Notes: generated by a model not told the origin, from the letters alone. Shown: positions 33,434 through 44,839, numbered from the stretch's first letter. The stretch: 64,000 nucleotides of DNA from Heloderma charlesbogerti (GCA_026122225.1 JANEZZ010001494.1:1240001-1304000), one strand, 5' to 3'. Numbers and translations are program-made.

Positions 33434-33436
<3 letters not shown>
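32206..33436. other. No feature recognised (intron)
   Basis: No repeat family or exon was recognised. Confidence 0.4.

Positions 33437-33477
<41 letters not shown>
33437..33477. repeat. (GA)n microsatellite
   Basis: About 20 GA units, 120 bp upstream of the 110-bp exon. Confidence 0.95.
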
Positions 33478-33479
<2 letters not shown>

Positions 33480-33597
33480 AGGCTACACTTTTATCTAGGG
33501 AAATTGGGCCATACCTCTGAAGGTATAAGCTAGTAGTACTGGAAAGTTACATTGACTCCTGGGTGATGGTTTCTTTGTGTTTGTTTTGAATTTCAAG

Positions 33598-33707
33598 TAT
33601 TGGACAGACTACTACTTACAATGGAATATGTCTGATTACCCTGGAGTGAAGAATGTCCGTTTTCCTGATGGTCAGATATGGAAGCCAGATATCCTTCTAT
33701 ATAACAG
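33598..33707 (+). CDS. CHRNA7-like: Nicotinic acetylcholine receptor alpha-7/alpha-8-like subunit, 110-bp exon (exon 4)
   Basis: This exon codes for 36 full codons plus two bases and follows the 45-bp exon in phase 0. It holds two ligand-site elements: loop D (WTDYYLQWN, with the conserved Trp in QWN) and the start of loop A ([10 protein letters not shown], with the conserved W, P, D and Tyr). An N-glycosylation sequon (N-M-S) follows QWN. The [12 protein letters not shown] run is characteristic of the alpha-7/alpha-8 group and unlike alpha-9/alpha-10 or the heteromeric subunits. The acceptor is TTTCAAG, the donor CAG/GTAGGC, and 110 bp with exit phase 2 is the usual size of this family's exon 4. 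The Tyr just before WTD and the second Tyr of DYYL may favour the sauropsid alpha-8 paralogue over alpha-7; I cannot decide without an alignment. The reading frame is intact. Confidence 0.92.
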
Positions 33708-33910
33708 GTAGGCGTAGTATGCAAAGAAAGAAAAAGAAAAAAAGTGGACTTGCTTATTTGTTTATTTCAGAGTGTCTGGACATTGGAAAGAAATTAATGT
33801 AAGAAGTAGGGGTGCACAATAAAGACTATTTGGTTTTCTTTTACTTTTTTAATGTCACACTCATTTTGTTTTTTTCCTTTATTTTAATTCCATTGGTTTC
33901 ATTTTCATAC

Positions 33911-34560
33911 AATCATAGAATAGTAGGGTTGGAAGGGGCCTATAAGATCATCGAGTCCAACCCCCTGCTCAATGCAGGAATCCAAGTCAGAGCATCCCTG
34001 ACAGATGGCTGTCCAGCCTCATCTTGAACGCCTCCAGTGTGGGAGAGCCCACCGCCTCCCTAGGTCATTGGTTCCATTGTCGTATTGCTCTAACAGTCAG
34101 GAAGTTTTTCCTGACGTTCAGCCGGAATCTGGCTTCCTGTAACTTGAGCCCATTCTTCTGTGTCCTGCATTCTGGGATGATCGAGAAGAGATCCTGGCCT
34201 TCCTCTCTGTGACAACCTTTCAAGTACTTGAAGAGTGCTATCATATCTCCCTTCAGTCTTCTGTTCTCAAGGCTAAACATGCCCAGTTCTTTTAGTCTCT
34301 CCTCACAGCGCTTTGTTTCCAGTCCCCTGATCATCTTTGTTGCCCTCCTCTGAACCCTCTCCAGTTTGTCTGCAATGCATCCTTCTTAAAGTGTGTTGCC
34401 CAGAACTGGACACAGTACTCCAGATGAGGCCTAATCAGTGCTGAGCAGAGGGGAACTAGTACTTCACGTGATTTGGAAGCTATACTTCTATTAATGCAGC
34501 CCAAAATGGCATTTGCCTTTTTTGCAGCCATATCACATTGTTGGCTCATATTCAGCTTGT
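33911..34560 (-). mobile_element. CR1 LINE 3' region, antisense
   Basis: It starts with the inverted CR1 terminus (ATCATAGAATAGTAGGGTTGG). On the minus strand it codes for a decayed RT C-terminus ([38 protein letters not shown]). It lies about 200 bp after the 110-bp exon. One frame break is visible near 34335. Confidence 0.88.
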
Positions 34561-34900
34561 GATCTACAACTTGTGATCTACAACTTTTACCTTTGCTATT
34601 GCTGTGTTCATTTCACATTTGACCTGTATTTTCATCTGTTTCATTGATTTTGATGGAGAACTGCCTGCATTCAATTGCTTATAACTTTGGTGTTTTCTTT
34701 CCAAGTAGTATTATACTACTCCCCCATGGCATCATACTAGTTAAGTTTGAGGCAGATAGGACAAAGGGTTCCTATGTTGCAGGCAATTAAATGGGGGATA
34801 ACATCCTATAAACTGTAAAACCCTCATTAATAGGGCTTTACTGCAGCTTTATGCCAATGGGGAGAGGGCAGGCAACAAGAGATGGCACCATGGGGCAGTT
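34561..34900. other. No feature recognised (intron)
   Basis: Contains a short direct repeat (TTGTGATCTACAACTT twice near 34555-34580). Otherwise nothing. Confidence 0.4.
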
Positions 34901-35454
34901 AGTGAGGCCCTGGCACTGTGGGAAGGTCTATTGTTGCTAGCCCATGACCAGCCACTGCAAAGGAACAGCCGCTGGTGGTGAAGAGTGGGCACTCTTGGAT
35001 GAGCAGCCCTCCTCTATGTGGCGTCCTCCACTTTGTGACATGCTGCTGCCTTCTTCTCTTCTCATTCAGTGGGCACACAGCAAAGGGCCCAGTCCTCCCT
35101 CCTAGGAGAGGGCCACTGAATTCACTCATGCAGCTGCTCCTTGCCACTGCCTTTGCTCACCCAGCTGCTCCAGCAAGCAAATAGCTGCTGCATCTTGTCT
35201 CTCACCTGCTTGCAATTGCCCCCTGACAGTGGCAAAAATTGGGCATGCTGGATCCAATCCCCACTGCCAGCTCAGAGAGAGAGCCTGTGGAGGAACCAGC
35301 ATCTGACCCTTCTGGACACCTTTCTTCAGGGCCAGCCCTACCATTAGGCAGAATGAGGCAATTGCAGTTGTTTGGAAGCAAGGTGTTGGAAGAGATTGCT
35401 GTGGGCCACGCAGCCTGCCGTGCATCCCCTAAGCTAGCCTACTGCCTTCAGGTG

Positions 35455-35830
35455 TGGTGGAGCAGGGCCAATGGTAGGCTTGGTTGGGCACTTGCTGAGG
35501 GCCCACACCCAGCAGGGTCACACTGACGAGAGCCCCCTGGATTTCCTCTCCTCTTCGCCTTTGCCACCTGCTTGTTCACCTGCATCTCGCTCTGGCCCAG
35601 ACAACGGTTGTGGTCAGAAGGAGGAGCAGCGGACGCCATGGCCTATTTGCTCACTGGCTCTCTGCCTTTGAAGCAAGCAGGTGGTAGCCATGATGAGAAA
35701 GAGGATGAGGAGCAAGAGCGGCTGGTGACAGTGGCAGTGAGAAGGGAGGCTCGCTGACAGAGGGGCCCCTTGGAAGTTGCTTAGGGCCCCTCAAAAACCT
35801 GGAGCATGTACTGTGCTGGGGGATGCTGTC
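35455..35830 (+). repeat. GC-rich 340-bp repeat copy
   Basis: Shares, in order, GGCTTGGTTGGGCACTTGC, GAGGGCCCACACCCAGCAGG, CTCGCTCTGGCCCAGACAAC, AAGCAAGCAGGTGG and AGAGCGGCTGGTGACAGTGG with the copies at 18.6 and 46.5 kb. No known family was recognised. Confidence 0.65.
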
Positions 35831-35835
35831 CCCAG

Positions 35836-36040
35836 TGGAGGCTGGTGGCTCCTATTTCAGTGTGATGGTGAATCCATTCTGGGCTTCAATCAGAACCAGT
35901 CAGAACTCTAAAAGGAGCTATCCAAAGTTCTACACCCTATCCTAAAAGGTGCTTCAGCACCCTGGATAGCTGCTTTAGAGTTCTGTCTGGTTCCGACTGA
36001 AACCAAGTGGGGATTTGCCACTCCAATGAAATAGAAGGCA
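35836..36040. mobile_element. hAT-like MITE with CAGTGGAGGCTGGTGGCTCC ends
   Basis: The left end is CCAGTGGAGGCTGGTGGCTCC. The interior has CAGAACCAGTCAGAACTCTA mirrored by TAGAGTTCTGTCTGGTTC. The right end is degraded. Confidence 0.55.
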
Positions 36041-36259
36041 TCAGCCTGCATGGAAGCTGGCATGGGGAGGAGGAGGTGGATGGCCAGAGGTCCAAAACGC
36101 ATGTCAAGGATTTGCCTCCAAAGTCTGAAAATGACCTTTCTTGAAATCTTTATGCATGAGAAACAACAAGAAGAAAACCGGAGGAGCACATGGGTCTTTG
36201 TTGCAAGCAATGGGAAATGCTTCTGGTTGGCACATAAAATGTTCTGTTTCCAAGATTGG

Positions 36260-36342
36260 CAGTGTAATCTTATACATGCCTACTCAGAAGTAAATCCTCT
36301 TGAGTTCAATGGGGCTTAGTTCCAGACAAGTGTAAGATTGGC
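36260..36342. mobile_element. Small fold-back MITE
   Basis: GTAATCTTATACATGCCTACTCAGAAGTAA (left arm motif) and GTGTAAGATTGG at the right end are inverted. Same family as the copy at 24.13 kb. Confidence 0.5.
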
Positions 36343-36345
36343 CTC

Positions 36346-37009
36346 ATGACGTGGAAATCTGGCTGTAAAGATACAGTTGCCAATGATTGAAAGGAGTTTA
36401 TTTATTTATTTTGTTGATTCAAAATATTTCTTGGCCACCTTTTAGAGCAGAAGCCCTCCCAAGCTAACTGAACAGCCAATCTAGCTGCCAACCATGGCTG
36501 TTGCCCTAACTGCATAGGTGGAAAGCACAGAACTGTATTGAAACACCCAGGTTATAAATTGTGTGAGCTTGCACTGGCATGTTAAGTGTTCATTTCTTAA
36601 TATGCATTCATATAAATGAATGCATTAAAGTATTGACACTGTTTGGCAAGCTGCACAGAATTGTCACTTAACAGCACAATATTGTTGCTACTATAATAAC
36701 ACTTTCATCACAGCCTTAATTACAAACTCAGATTGCATGATGGGGTGGGGGGGAACGGAAAGTGCAGTTAATTTTTATTCAACATAATTCAAATCTATAT
36801 CAGAAATGTCGCTTCCTTACAACATCAGCAATTGCCCGAAGAAGACAAAATGCTGAATAATAAATATGTGTCTCATTTGTGAACTAGAAACTTCATTAGC
36901 ACTTAGCAACATTTTCTGCAAAACATTTTGCATAACTGGCCACAACTTCTGCCCCAATCCATTTATGAATGAGACTAGAAGTTGGAAGCTTCTGTAAGTT
37001 GGGAGACGG
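36346..37009. other. No feature recognised (intron)
   Basis: It has a short TTTATTTATTT run near 36399 that may be a LINE tail in antisense. Nothing else was recognised. Confidence 0.35.
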
Positions 37010-37124
37010 GCCGCAGAAATACTTTGCGCCTTGGACAGCTCATTTAGAGGTCTGACTGGTTCTGACTGAAACCCGGAGCAGATTTGCCACCCCACGGACA
37101 TGGGAGCCACCAATCTCCGCTGAC
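37010..37124. repeat. Fragment of the hAT-like MITE at 42.56 kb
   Basis: CATTTAGAGGTCTGACTGGTTC, CTGACTGAAACCCGGAGCAG and ATGGGAGCCACCAATCTCCGC match the right half of the 42.56 kb copy. Confidence 0.55.
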
Positions 37125-37890
37125 TAAAACGTATCATCACTAACAAAACAAAACACAATCCAGTGCAGATAGTTAAAAACACTTATGCCATCTCTTCTCC
37201 AAAGTTGCCCTCCCATCTCCTGCTGTTTCGCTGGCAAATTGCCCTTTCGAAATGATCTGCATTTATGGCTGTCGGTGCCCCTTTACGGAGCTGGCCACAC
37301 AGTCACTGATATTTTTGTGCTGGGTAGGAACACATGCCTGGTGGCCATATCAGAGAGAGGAGGATTAAGCCAGGCAGCATGTTCAGATATTCCCAGGTCA
37401 GTTGTCATTTTGTTTTTCACCCTCTTGTTCTCAGTCCTTGCCTTATCCCTGCTGGCTGTCTCCATTGGATCAAAGCATAATATGAAATCCTCTGCAGAAT
37501 ACGCAGACTATCTGCCACCTCATCCTGCTTGGAGCTGTTGCTGCAATGCAAACAGCAAACCAGGACAGTGCATGACTTATGACCCACAAAGCTGCTCACA
37601 ACCTGCCAGCCATGCACCTCTCCAACCTTTCACAGCTGAAAATAGGAATGCTGGACATGCGTGCTTGTGAAAAAACATATTTTCATCCCAGGATGGATGG
37701 ATCCAGCTATTCCTAGTCTGTCTCAGTTTTGCACGTGCAAATTCTTAAGTCCATTCCATCCCATTTCCATGCATTTGGGTACAGTTTTTGAGCTGAGAAT
37801 TGAATGGCAAGATTTTCAAAAGCGCAAAAATAAGGCTAGTTGCATTCTAGTTTGCATATTAGTTTGTGAATTAGGGCCCACTTGTGTTTA
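37125..37890. other. No feature recognised (intron)
   Basis: A forward open frame of 161 codons (37185-37670) is present but has no recognisable domain and no splice context. I do not call it a gene. Confidence 0.4.
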
Positions 37891-37894
37891 CAGC

Positions 37895-38390
37895 AATGGC
37901 ACCTTCCTGCCCATGTTCCCCAGCAACTGGTGTACACAGGCATACTGCCTGTAATACTGGAGGTAGCATATAGCCATCAGGACTAGTAGCCATTGGTATC
38001 CTTCTCCTCTATGAATTTGTTTAACCCCCTTTTAAAGCCATCCCAATTGGTGGCCATCACTACATCCTGTGGTAGTGAATTCCATAGTTTTAACTCTGCG
38101 CTGTGTGAAGAAGGACTTCCTTTGATCTGTCCTGAATCTCCCACCACTCAGCTTCATGGGAGGACCCCATTGGGGTTCTAGTAATGTGAGAGAGGGAGAA
38201 AAATGTCTCCCTATTGACTTTCTCCACACCATGCATACTTAGGTTCAACTCTATCATATCTCCCCTTACTTGCCTTCTTTCCAAGCTAAAAAGCCCCAAA
38301 TGTTCTAACCTTTCCTCATAGAGGAGTTGGTCCAGCCCCTTGATCATTTTAGTTGCCCCTTCCTGTACTTTTCCCAGCTCTACAATATCT
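37895..38390 (-). mobile_element. CR1 LINE 3' region, uninterrupted
   Basis: Antisense CR1 from GCAACTGGTGTACACAGGC through GGTAGTGAATTCCATAG to TTGATCATTTTAGTTGCCC. On the minus strand it retains RLEHLGLFSLERRQVRGDMIE. This copy is the guide for joining the three pieces at 2.7-7.7 kb. Confidence 0.82.
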
Positions 38391-38950
38391 GTGGAATGAA
38401 AAAGATGGAATAAAATGCAGTCTGAGCTTGTTAAGGGGTATCATGTGGTTTTGGGGTGGGGTTCTTTTTGGTAGCCTCTGCAGGTTTGAAGGTATTCTTG
38501 CTTCTCGTTAGCAATTCAGCAAATTTCCATAGCACAGCAGCATAGCCCTTGCTTCATCTGGAGCCTATGTTCCTTACTGAAGTTTTTTTCTCCCCTTCCC
38601 CCTGCCCCCGCAACCTTGAAAAGCTGAAGATCAGCTGCTCCTCTTTATTTTACATGTCACCTCTGGCAAAAGTTCATCCGCTTCAGGTGCCAGCGAGGGC
38701 TGCTTTCTCATTCTCATTCATCTTCGCTCCTCGGCAAAGAGCGATTAGGACTGCAGTCCCTTGCCCACTGACAGAGAAGTAAGTCTCATTGAACACAGTG
38801 GGATGTACTTACAAGTAAAAGCATGTTGCAGAGGAGGCAGTAAACTACTTCTTGCAAATTTGAAATGGGGTTCGTGCAGAATGTGAACTAACTCTTGCTC
38901 AAAGTCTTCACTGGGCAAAAGTCCATTGAATGTTGGACTTGGTACCCAAA
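38391..38950. other. No feature recognised (intron)
   Basis: Apart from a partial fold-back fragment near 38775-38830 (AAGTAAGTCTCATTGAAC...GTACTTACAAGTAA) nothing was recognised. Confidence 0.4.
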
Positions 38951-39054
38951 TAGATGCAATGACAGCCACTAACTTAGATGGGTTTAAAAGGGGAACTATA
39001 TAAATGTATAGAGGAGGGAGGGGTCTATACATGGTTGTTCCTCATGTTGGTTAT

Positions 39055-39127
39055 ACAAAACTCGATGGGATTGGACTTGATGGTCTTGTAGGCCCCTTCC
39101 AACCCTACTATTCCATGATTCTATGAA
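39055..39127 (+). mobile_element. CR1 LINE 3' terminus
   Basis: GACTTGATGGTCTTGTAGGC, CCCTTCCAACCCTACTATTC and CATGATTCTATG. Confidence 0.85.
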
Positions 39128-39149
39128 ACCTCCCAGGTTCAAGGTCAGT

Positions 39150-41185
39150 ATTTTTATTTTATTATTTATTATTATATTTATTAATCGCCCATCTGGCTGG
39201 TCACCCAGCCACTCTGGGCAATGTACAGCATATAATAAAACAGTTTAAAACAATAAAATTCTACAATAAAGACATTTTCTAAAATACCCTGACCCACCCC
39301 AAATGCCTGCCTGAACAACCACGTTTTTAATGCATGATGGAAGCTTATTAAAGAGGGGGCATGGCGGAGTTCCCTAGGGAGGGAGTTCCACAGAGTGGGG
39401 GCCACCACAGAAAAGGCCCTCTCCCTCGTTCCCACCAGTCTAGCTGTCCTGGCTGATGGGACAGAGAGAAGGCCATCCGAGGCTGATCTTCTTAAGTGGC
39501 CTGTCTGGTGCTGCTGGAGGCGCTCCTTAAGATAGGCTGGGCCGGAACCATATAGGGTTTTAAAGGTCAAAACCAACACCATGAATTTGGCCCGGAAAAC
39601 AACTGGTAACCAGTGCAACTCCTTCAGCACTGGAGTGATGTGATCTCGCTGGCGGCTGCCTTTAATCAGGCGAGCTGCTGCGTTCTGTACCAGCTGCAGC
39701 TTCCGAACCGTTTTCAAGGGTAACCCCACGTAGAGCGCATTACAGTAGTGTAAACGAGAGGAGACCAGGGCATGTACTACAGATGGGACCAGATGGTCGG
39801 GAAGGAAGGGGCGCAGCTGCCATATCAGATGGAGTTGGTACAGCGCTGTTCGGCTCACAGCTGACATCTGAGCCTCCATGAAAAGCTGGGAGTCCAAAAT
39901 GACCCCCAGGCTGTGGACCTGGTGTTTTAAGGGTAGCCGTATCCCATTCAACACCAGGTCAACATCCCCCAGCCTCCTCTTGTCTCCCACCAAAAGTACC
40001 TCGGTCTTGTCACGGTTCAGCTTCAGCTTATTCCTCCCCATCCAGCCACTCACCATCTCCAGACATTTGGACAGGGATTCTACGGCCAACCTTGGTGAAG
40101 ATTTGAACGAGAGGTAGAGCTGCGTGTCACCTGCATATTGATGACACTGCACCCCAAATCTCCTGATGATAGCCCCCAGCGGCTTCACATAGATGTTAAA
40201 TAGCATTGGGGAGAGGATGGAACCCTGTGGCAACCCACAAGTGAGTGGCCATGGGTCCGAAACCTCTTCTCCCAGTGCTACCCTCTGGTACTTGCCAGAG
40301 AGGAAGGCCCGGAACCACTGCAATATGGTGTCTCCAATGCCCAACCCCTCCAGGCAGTCCAGGAGGATACCATGGTCAACGGTATCAAAAGCCGCTGAGA
40401 GGTCGAGGAGAACAAGGAAGGAGCATTCACCCCTATCCAGAGCCCTCCTCATATCATCTACCAAGGCGACCAAGGCCGTTTCTGTCCCATGCCCAAGCCT
40501 GAAGCCCGACTGAAATGGGTCTAGATAATCAGTTTCTTCCAAGTGTCTTCAACTGCATCGCCACCACCCGCTCAATCACCTTGCCCCCAAATGGCAGATT
40601 TGAGACTGGGTGAAAGTTGTTCAGAACTTGAGGATCCAAGGAGGGCTTCTTAAGAGCAGTCTTATCATTGCCTCCTTGAGGGCTGATGGCATCACTCCCT
40701 CCTCAAGGGATTTGTTCACCACCGCCCTGATCCCCTCACCCAGTCTCTCTCTGCAGCCCATAATGAGCCAAGATGGGCAAGGATCAAGTAAGCAGGTGGT
40801 CGGCCTTACAGATGAAAGCACCTTGTCCACTTCATCAGGAGGAAGAAGCTGGAACCGATCCCACAAAACCGGTTTGCCACAGGCCGCCTCTTGCTCACTA
40901 ACTGTATCCACAGTGTGCAGAGTAACACTCCTAATTTGATCAATTTTATCTGCAAAGTGCCTTGCCAAAGCCTCACAGGAGGTCTTAGAATGCTCCAGTG
41001 GTTCAGGAGCCACAGGACTGACCAGGCTCCGGACCACTTGGAACAGCCTCCTGGGACAGCACTCTGCTGTATTAAATAATAGAGGCAGTATGCCTCTGAT
41101 AACCAGATACTGTGGGGCAACAGTGCAGGGGAGCTATTATGCTCATTCCCTGCTTTGGGGCCTCCCCAAAGCACCTGGTTGGATA
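39150..41185 (-). mobile_element. L2-clade LINE, 5'-truncated
   Basis: The 3' tail (minus strand GGGCGATTAATAAATATA, A/T-rich) is at 39160-39190 and the coding region runs on the minus strand to about 41.18 kb. Upstream of 40545 the reverse-transcriptase N-terminus is present but frameshifted (VTLHTVDTVSEQEAACGK, LLPPDEVDKVLSSVRPT, SLDPQVLNNFHPVSNLPF). Confidence 0.88.
39181..40542 (-). pseudogene. L2-clade reverse transcriptase, catalytic box mutated
   Basis: The 453-codon frame covers most of the RT and the thumb/C-terminal region. Motifs are QSGFRLGHGTETAL at residue 11, LLDLSAAFDTVDHGIL from 46, GLPQGSILSPMLFNIYV from 103 and KLKLNRDKTEVLLVG further on. The catalytic box, normally YADD, reads YAGD at 136-139 (codon GGT at 40129-40131), which removes one metal-binding aspartate. 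Together with frameshifts upstream and the missing endonuclease, this copy is dead, though the rest of the frame is open. Confidence 0.88.
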
Positions 41186-41423
41186 CTGTGGGAAAACAGG
41201 AATCTACGGGAATCTTCTGTTTGAACTTAATATGTTAGTATATTGAATATATGGCACTGCACCACGCCAAGTTAAAATGAGCCCAGAACTGTCCACTCAG
41301 ACTGGCCATATCTTCTCAGGCCTCAGGCAGAGGTTGTTCCCAGCCTGGAAATCAGGGCTGGCCAAAGCAAAGAGGCCATTGGGGCCCCCAGGCGAGATAT
41401 CCATGAGACTAGGCACTTCAGGC

Positions 41424-41864
41424 TAGGGCTGACGAGAAATGTGCTTTGCTTCATTTTCGATCAGGATTTACCCCATTTGCACATTCTTGCCCAAACACAG
41501 ACTCAGTTGCAATCTGAGGTTGAAAACCATACATTTCCAAGCTTGTAATGTGATATGTGGACCCCCCCCCCGCAATGCCTTTGACAGCATGTATGCATGA
41601 GAAAAATATGCATGGAAAAACATGTACTTGTGGAAAATGTGCACAAATATGCTTTAATCAATGGGACAAGAATACATACATTTCAAAGTTTTTCCCAATT
41701 GGTGCATACATTTGGGAAAATACACATAAAAATACACCCGGATTTTCATGCAAAAAGAAGACACCCCCCCCCCCCAAATAATGCAGGCTGATACGGAACG
41801 AGCTTCGCAATGGAATTTGGAGATCTTCAGCAAGCTCAAGTTTTGCTGATTCTCGCATCCCTAC
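41424..41864. repeat. TAGGGATG-end family member
   Basis: It runs from TAGGGCTGACGAGAAATG to GATTCTCGCATCCCTA. The interior matches the copy at 18.8 kb (AACACAGACTC, GAAAATGTGCACAAATATGC, GGAATTTGGAGA). Confidence 0.6.
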
Positions 41865-42109
41865 TTTGGGCTGCTGTAGGACTATTGTGGGTTCTTCCAG
41901 ATTCTCAGTTGTATTGGAATTCTTCATGGGATCCCATTCCTTAGAGACTGTCTTATCAGGGCCCAGATTGGGAGGGATCCTGACATTTCATGTGACCATC
42001 GAGTCCCTTGCCATCCTGGAGTATAGCTAAGTGGAAGCACAGATGTCTAGCCCTGGTTTAATCCTTTTTTAGCTAGGTTTCAGTTATGTATTTAACAACT
42101 CAGATGTGA

Positions 42110-42228
42110 AAGTGCTCCGTTTGAGACCTTGGAGAGTTGCTGCTAGACAGAGGACACCATACTGGACTGGATGGATAAAAGCTGACCTGGTACAGGGCAG
42201 CTTCCTTTGCTGATCTTATGCTGGAGAC
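42110..42228 (+). mobile_element. tRNA-derived SINE body (3' part)
   Basis: GAGACCTTGGAGAGTTGCTGC, ACCATACTGGACTGGATGG and GGTACAGGGCAGCTTCC match, in sense orientation, the 3' half of the SINE at 9.7 kb. Confidence 0.5.
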
Positions 42229-42283
42229 TTTGGAATACAGATGAAGTTCCTTGCATGGCTTGTGGGGGTCCTTGGACTGTGGC

Positions 42284-42433
42284 TAGGAATGGGTGAATCT
42301 ATTGGTTTAACTTTCTCCCACATTTGGGTTTTTTAAAGTCTCAATTTCTTTCTCTTCCAAATATGAAGAACATTGTGAATTTTGGTACTTTACAAGTTTC
42401 TTATCAAAACTGAACTGAAACAAAATTGCCACG
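42284..42433. repeat. TAGGGATG-end family fragment
   Basis: TAGGAATGGGTGAATC start and the AAACTGAACTGAAACAAAATT near-terminal motif shared with the copy ending at 43277. Confidence 0.4.
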
Positions 42434-42557
42434 CATCTGCACCAGCCAAAATTCAAGAGGTACAGCTAGTCCCAGCATGGGAAGGACCCTGATGAACCTG
42501 CCTGGCATGTACATAGTTGTTAAGGATGAAGAGCCTGTCAGAAAAAGAGATTGCAAC

Positions 42558-42688
42558 CAGTGGAGGCTGGTGGCTCCCATGTCAGTGAGAAGCAGCTTGG
42601 AGAGCTCCTTTAGAGGTCTGACTGGTTCTGACTGAAACCTGGAGTGGATTCCCCACCTCACTGACATTGGAGCCACCCACCTCCACTG
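42558..42688. mobile_element. hAT-like MITE, 131 bp, near-perfect inverted repeat
   Basis: CAGTGGAGGCTGGTGGCTCC at the left is inverted at the right (GGAGCCACCCACCTCCACTG). CAGTG ends and imperfect 8-bp flanks (ATTGCAAC / GTGGCAAC) fit a hAT-derived element. Confidence 0.75.
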
Positions 42689-42753
42689 GTGGCAACCCAG
42701 ACTTTAATGAATCAGGCATTCAAAGTGCTGGGCCCAGATGGCTGAATCTGTCA

Positions 42754-43277
42754 GTAGAGATGTAAGAGAATTTCATTTAAAGCAAGCAAACAAGTCTGGT
42801 TTGCAATCCCAAATGCCAATGTGAACAGGAGGGCTTTTGGAGAGTGGGGGGGGGTGTTTGCAAATTATCAAATTTGTGATCACATTAAACAAATGTGCAT
42901 TCAAAAAAAATCCACATTTTTTTAAAAATCCACATTTTCACACTTTAGTCAATGGGGGAAAGAGGCACACTTCGGAAAAATACGCAGAGAATATGCTCAG
43001 TTTCCCCATTCAAAATTGTCACTTTTCCTGTTCAAATGAGCTGAAAAACAGGACAAACATGAAAATGGGAGCAAGATGAAATGAGCTTTGAAGTGATTTT
43101 TGGAGAATTTATGCAAGCTCAACAATCCCTGGTTCTCCCACCCTTAGTTTTTTGAGTTCTTCCACATTCAATTCTTTTTAAATTTCAAGATCTCTTTGTC
43201 CCGAATATGTAGAACTTTATGTGTTCTGGTAAATTCTTATCAAAATCAAACTGAAACAAAATTCTCGCCCATCCCTA
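42754..43277. repeat. TAGGGATG-end family member
   Basis: It runs from TAGAGATGTAAGAG to TTCTCGCCCATCCCTA, with a GCACACTTCGGAAAAATACGC-type interior shared with 41.6 kb. Confidence 0.5.
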
Positions 43278-44490
43278 ACTGTGGCTAGACCTTGCAACAC
43301 AACCTGCATGGTCTACTCCAGAATTTAGAAGGAGCAGAATGGATTCCTTCTAAATGGATAAAACCTTTCAGGTTGCAGGATAAAACCTAAATGGATAAAA
43401 CCTTTAACTATTAACACCTTTCAGAGCAGAATTTCTCCTCACCCCTATCCCCCATTAAAAGCCAGCACCCTACTTCAAGATAGCTCAATAGGCGTTAGAG
43501 CAGATGCTGCACATCTTATCTGGGACCTGTTTCCAAAACGAGGCACTGTTGATCGGACACTCCTGAGAAACCGTGCCAAGGCCCCGAGGAAGTGCTACTC
43601 TTCTGCCCATCTCCTGCAGTGCCCTGAAAGTCAGCAGATACATCCCAGGCTGAGAGGATAAACAAACATGACATCTGTTTTTTGTACCAGGTCTTTCCCT
43701 GGTCAGCTCCTGTAATAACTGGGATGCTTCCTTCTGCCATTCTTTATTCATGGTAGCAACATAACATTTTTGTTGCCCTGGTGCCTGCTGGAAGCTTCAG
43801 TTCTCTGTGCCATATGTCTGTTCATTAAACACATCCCTTCGGAGAACAAAGAAACCAGATTGTCTGCTTCCATCTCAAAAAACATTTTTTTATTCCCTTT
43901 CTTCTTAGAGTAGCCAACGTCAGCTGCAGTTGTGCTGCCCCTTTCTCTCGCTGGCCCATTTGATGATTAAGGTTGCCATTACAGGTGCTATCGACTAATC
44001 ATATTATTTCAGCTTTGTGTGGAGATCCCCCCCCTGCCCCACAACCATCAACTACCTCAGCGCTCTTCCTCTCAGACCTGACAAACCAACACTGTGTACT
44101 GCATGCTTTGAGAGCATCTCTCTGCAGTGTGTTTCATGTTAAACAATTTGGGATGGCCTCTGCTCCAGAGTTCATTCATTATGCCTGCTGTACCTGCTTG
44201 TCAAGACTGATCACTGCTTTTGGAGCAAGCATTTATGTTAGAACTTGGGCTGCCCGTATTTTAATCTTGGGTGTGTGTGTGGAATAAAAGGCCTTTGAAA
44301 TCTTCTAAGTGTAAGATAGGTCAACAAATGCTCAGAACAGGTGTCGTGTTACTCATCAATCTTACCAAATGCATCCCATCCCCTTGCAAATCTGGTTTCT
44401 CCCAAGTGCTTGAGAAAATTAAGAAATGCCACACATTTGGTCCACCTGTTCTGAAGTCAACAAACTAAGATGCAATAGACAATATAAGTG
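43278..44490. other. No feature recognised (intron)
   Basis: Several short open frames without domains. No repeat family or splice-bounded exon was recognised. Confidence 0.4.
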
Positions 44491-44499
44491 TATATTATC

Positions 44500-44660
44500 C
44501 TGCTGCTGGCTTTTACCTTGGTTCCTCCTTGGTTTTATTCTATTTTAAACGTATGGGTTTTTATACTGTGTTTTTACTACGTAATTGCATTTTATGGTTT
44601 TACATTTTGTTTTGTGAACCACTCAGGGAGCTTTGGCTGATGGATGTTATAGAAATGTAA

Positions 44661-44695
<35 letters not shown>
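44500..44695 (+). repeat. LINE 3'-UTR tail with (AAAT)n
   Basis: TTTGTGAACCACTCAGGGAGC, TTTGGCTGATGG and the long AATAAATAAATA run are typical of an L2-like LINE 3' end. Confidence 0.6.
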
Positions 44696-44713
44696 CACCT
44701 ATAATATACTAAG

Positions 44714-44825
44714 ATGGACCCTTGGTCTGATCAGCTGGAAGAGCCCAAGGGTCTATCTCTTCCAGCATCCTGTTTCCCAGAATGGCCAGCCAGATGCTCA
44801 CAAACAGGGCATGAAGGCAACTCGG
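44714..44825 (-). mobile_element. CR1 LINE 3' fragment
   Basis: GGACCCTTGGTCTGATCAGC, CTTCCAGCATCCTGTTTCCC and CAGCCAGATGCTCACAAAC are a diverged antisense CR1 tail. Confidence 0.55.
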
Positions 44826-44839
44826 AGGCTCCGTTTGAG

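Larger units (their letters stand above)
23117..33597 (+). other. Intron between the two receptor exons (10,481 bp)
   Basis: The interval begins GTGAGT and ends TTTCAAG, giving canonical GT-AG borders. It contains several MITE-like elements, one CR1 and two LINE 3' ends (see separate entries). No additional exon, and no alternative exon with good splice sites, was recognised. Confidence 0.8.

Noticed and set aside
37185..37670. Forward open frame of 161 codons
   Set aside because: No recognisable domain, no splice context and ordinary base composition; a hydrophobic stretch alone does not support a gene.
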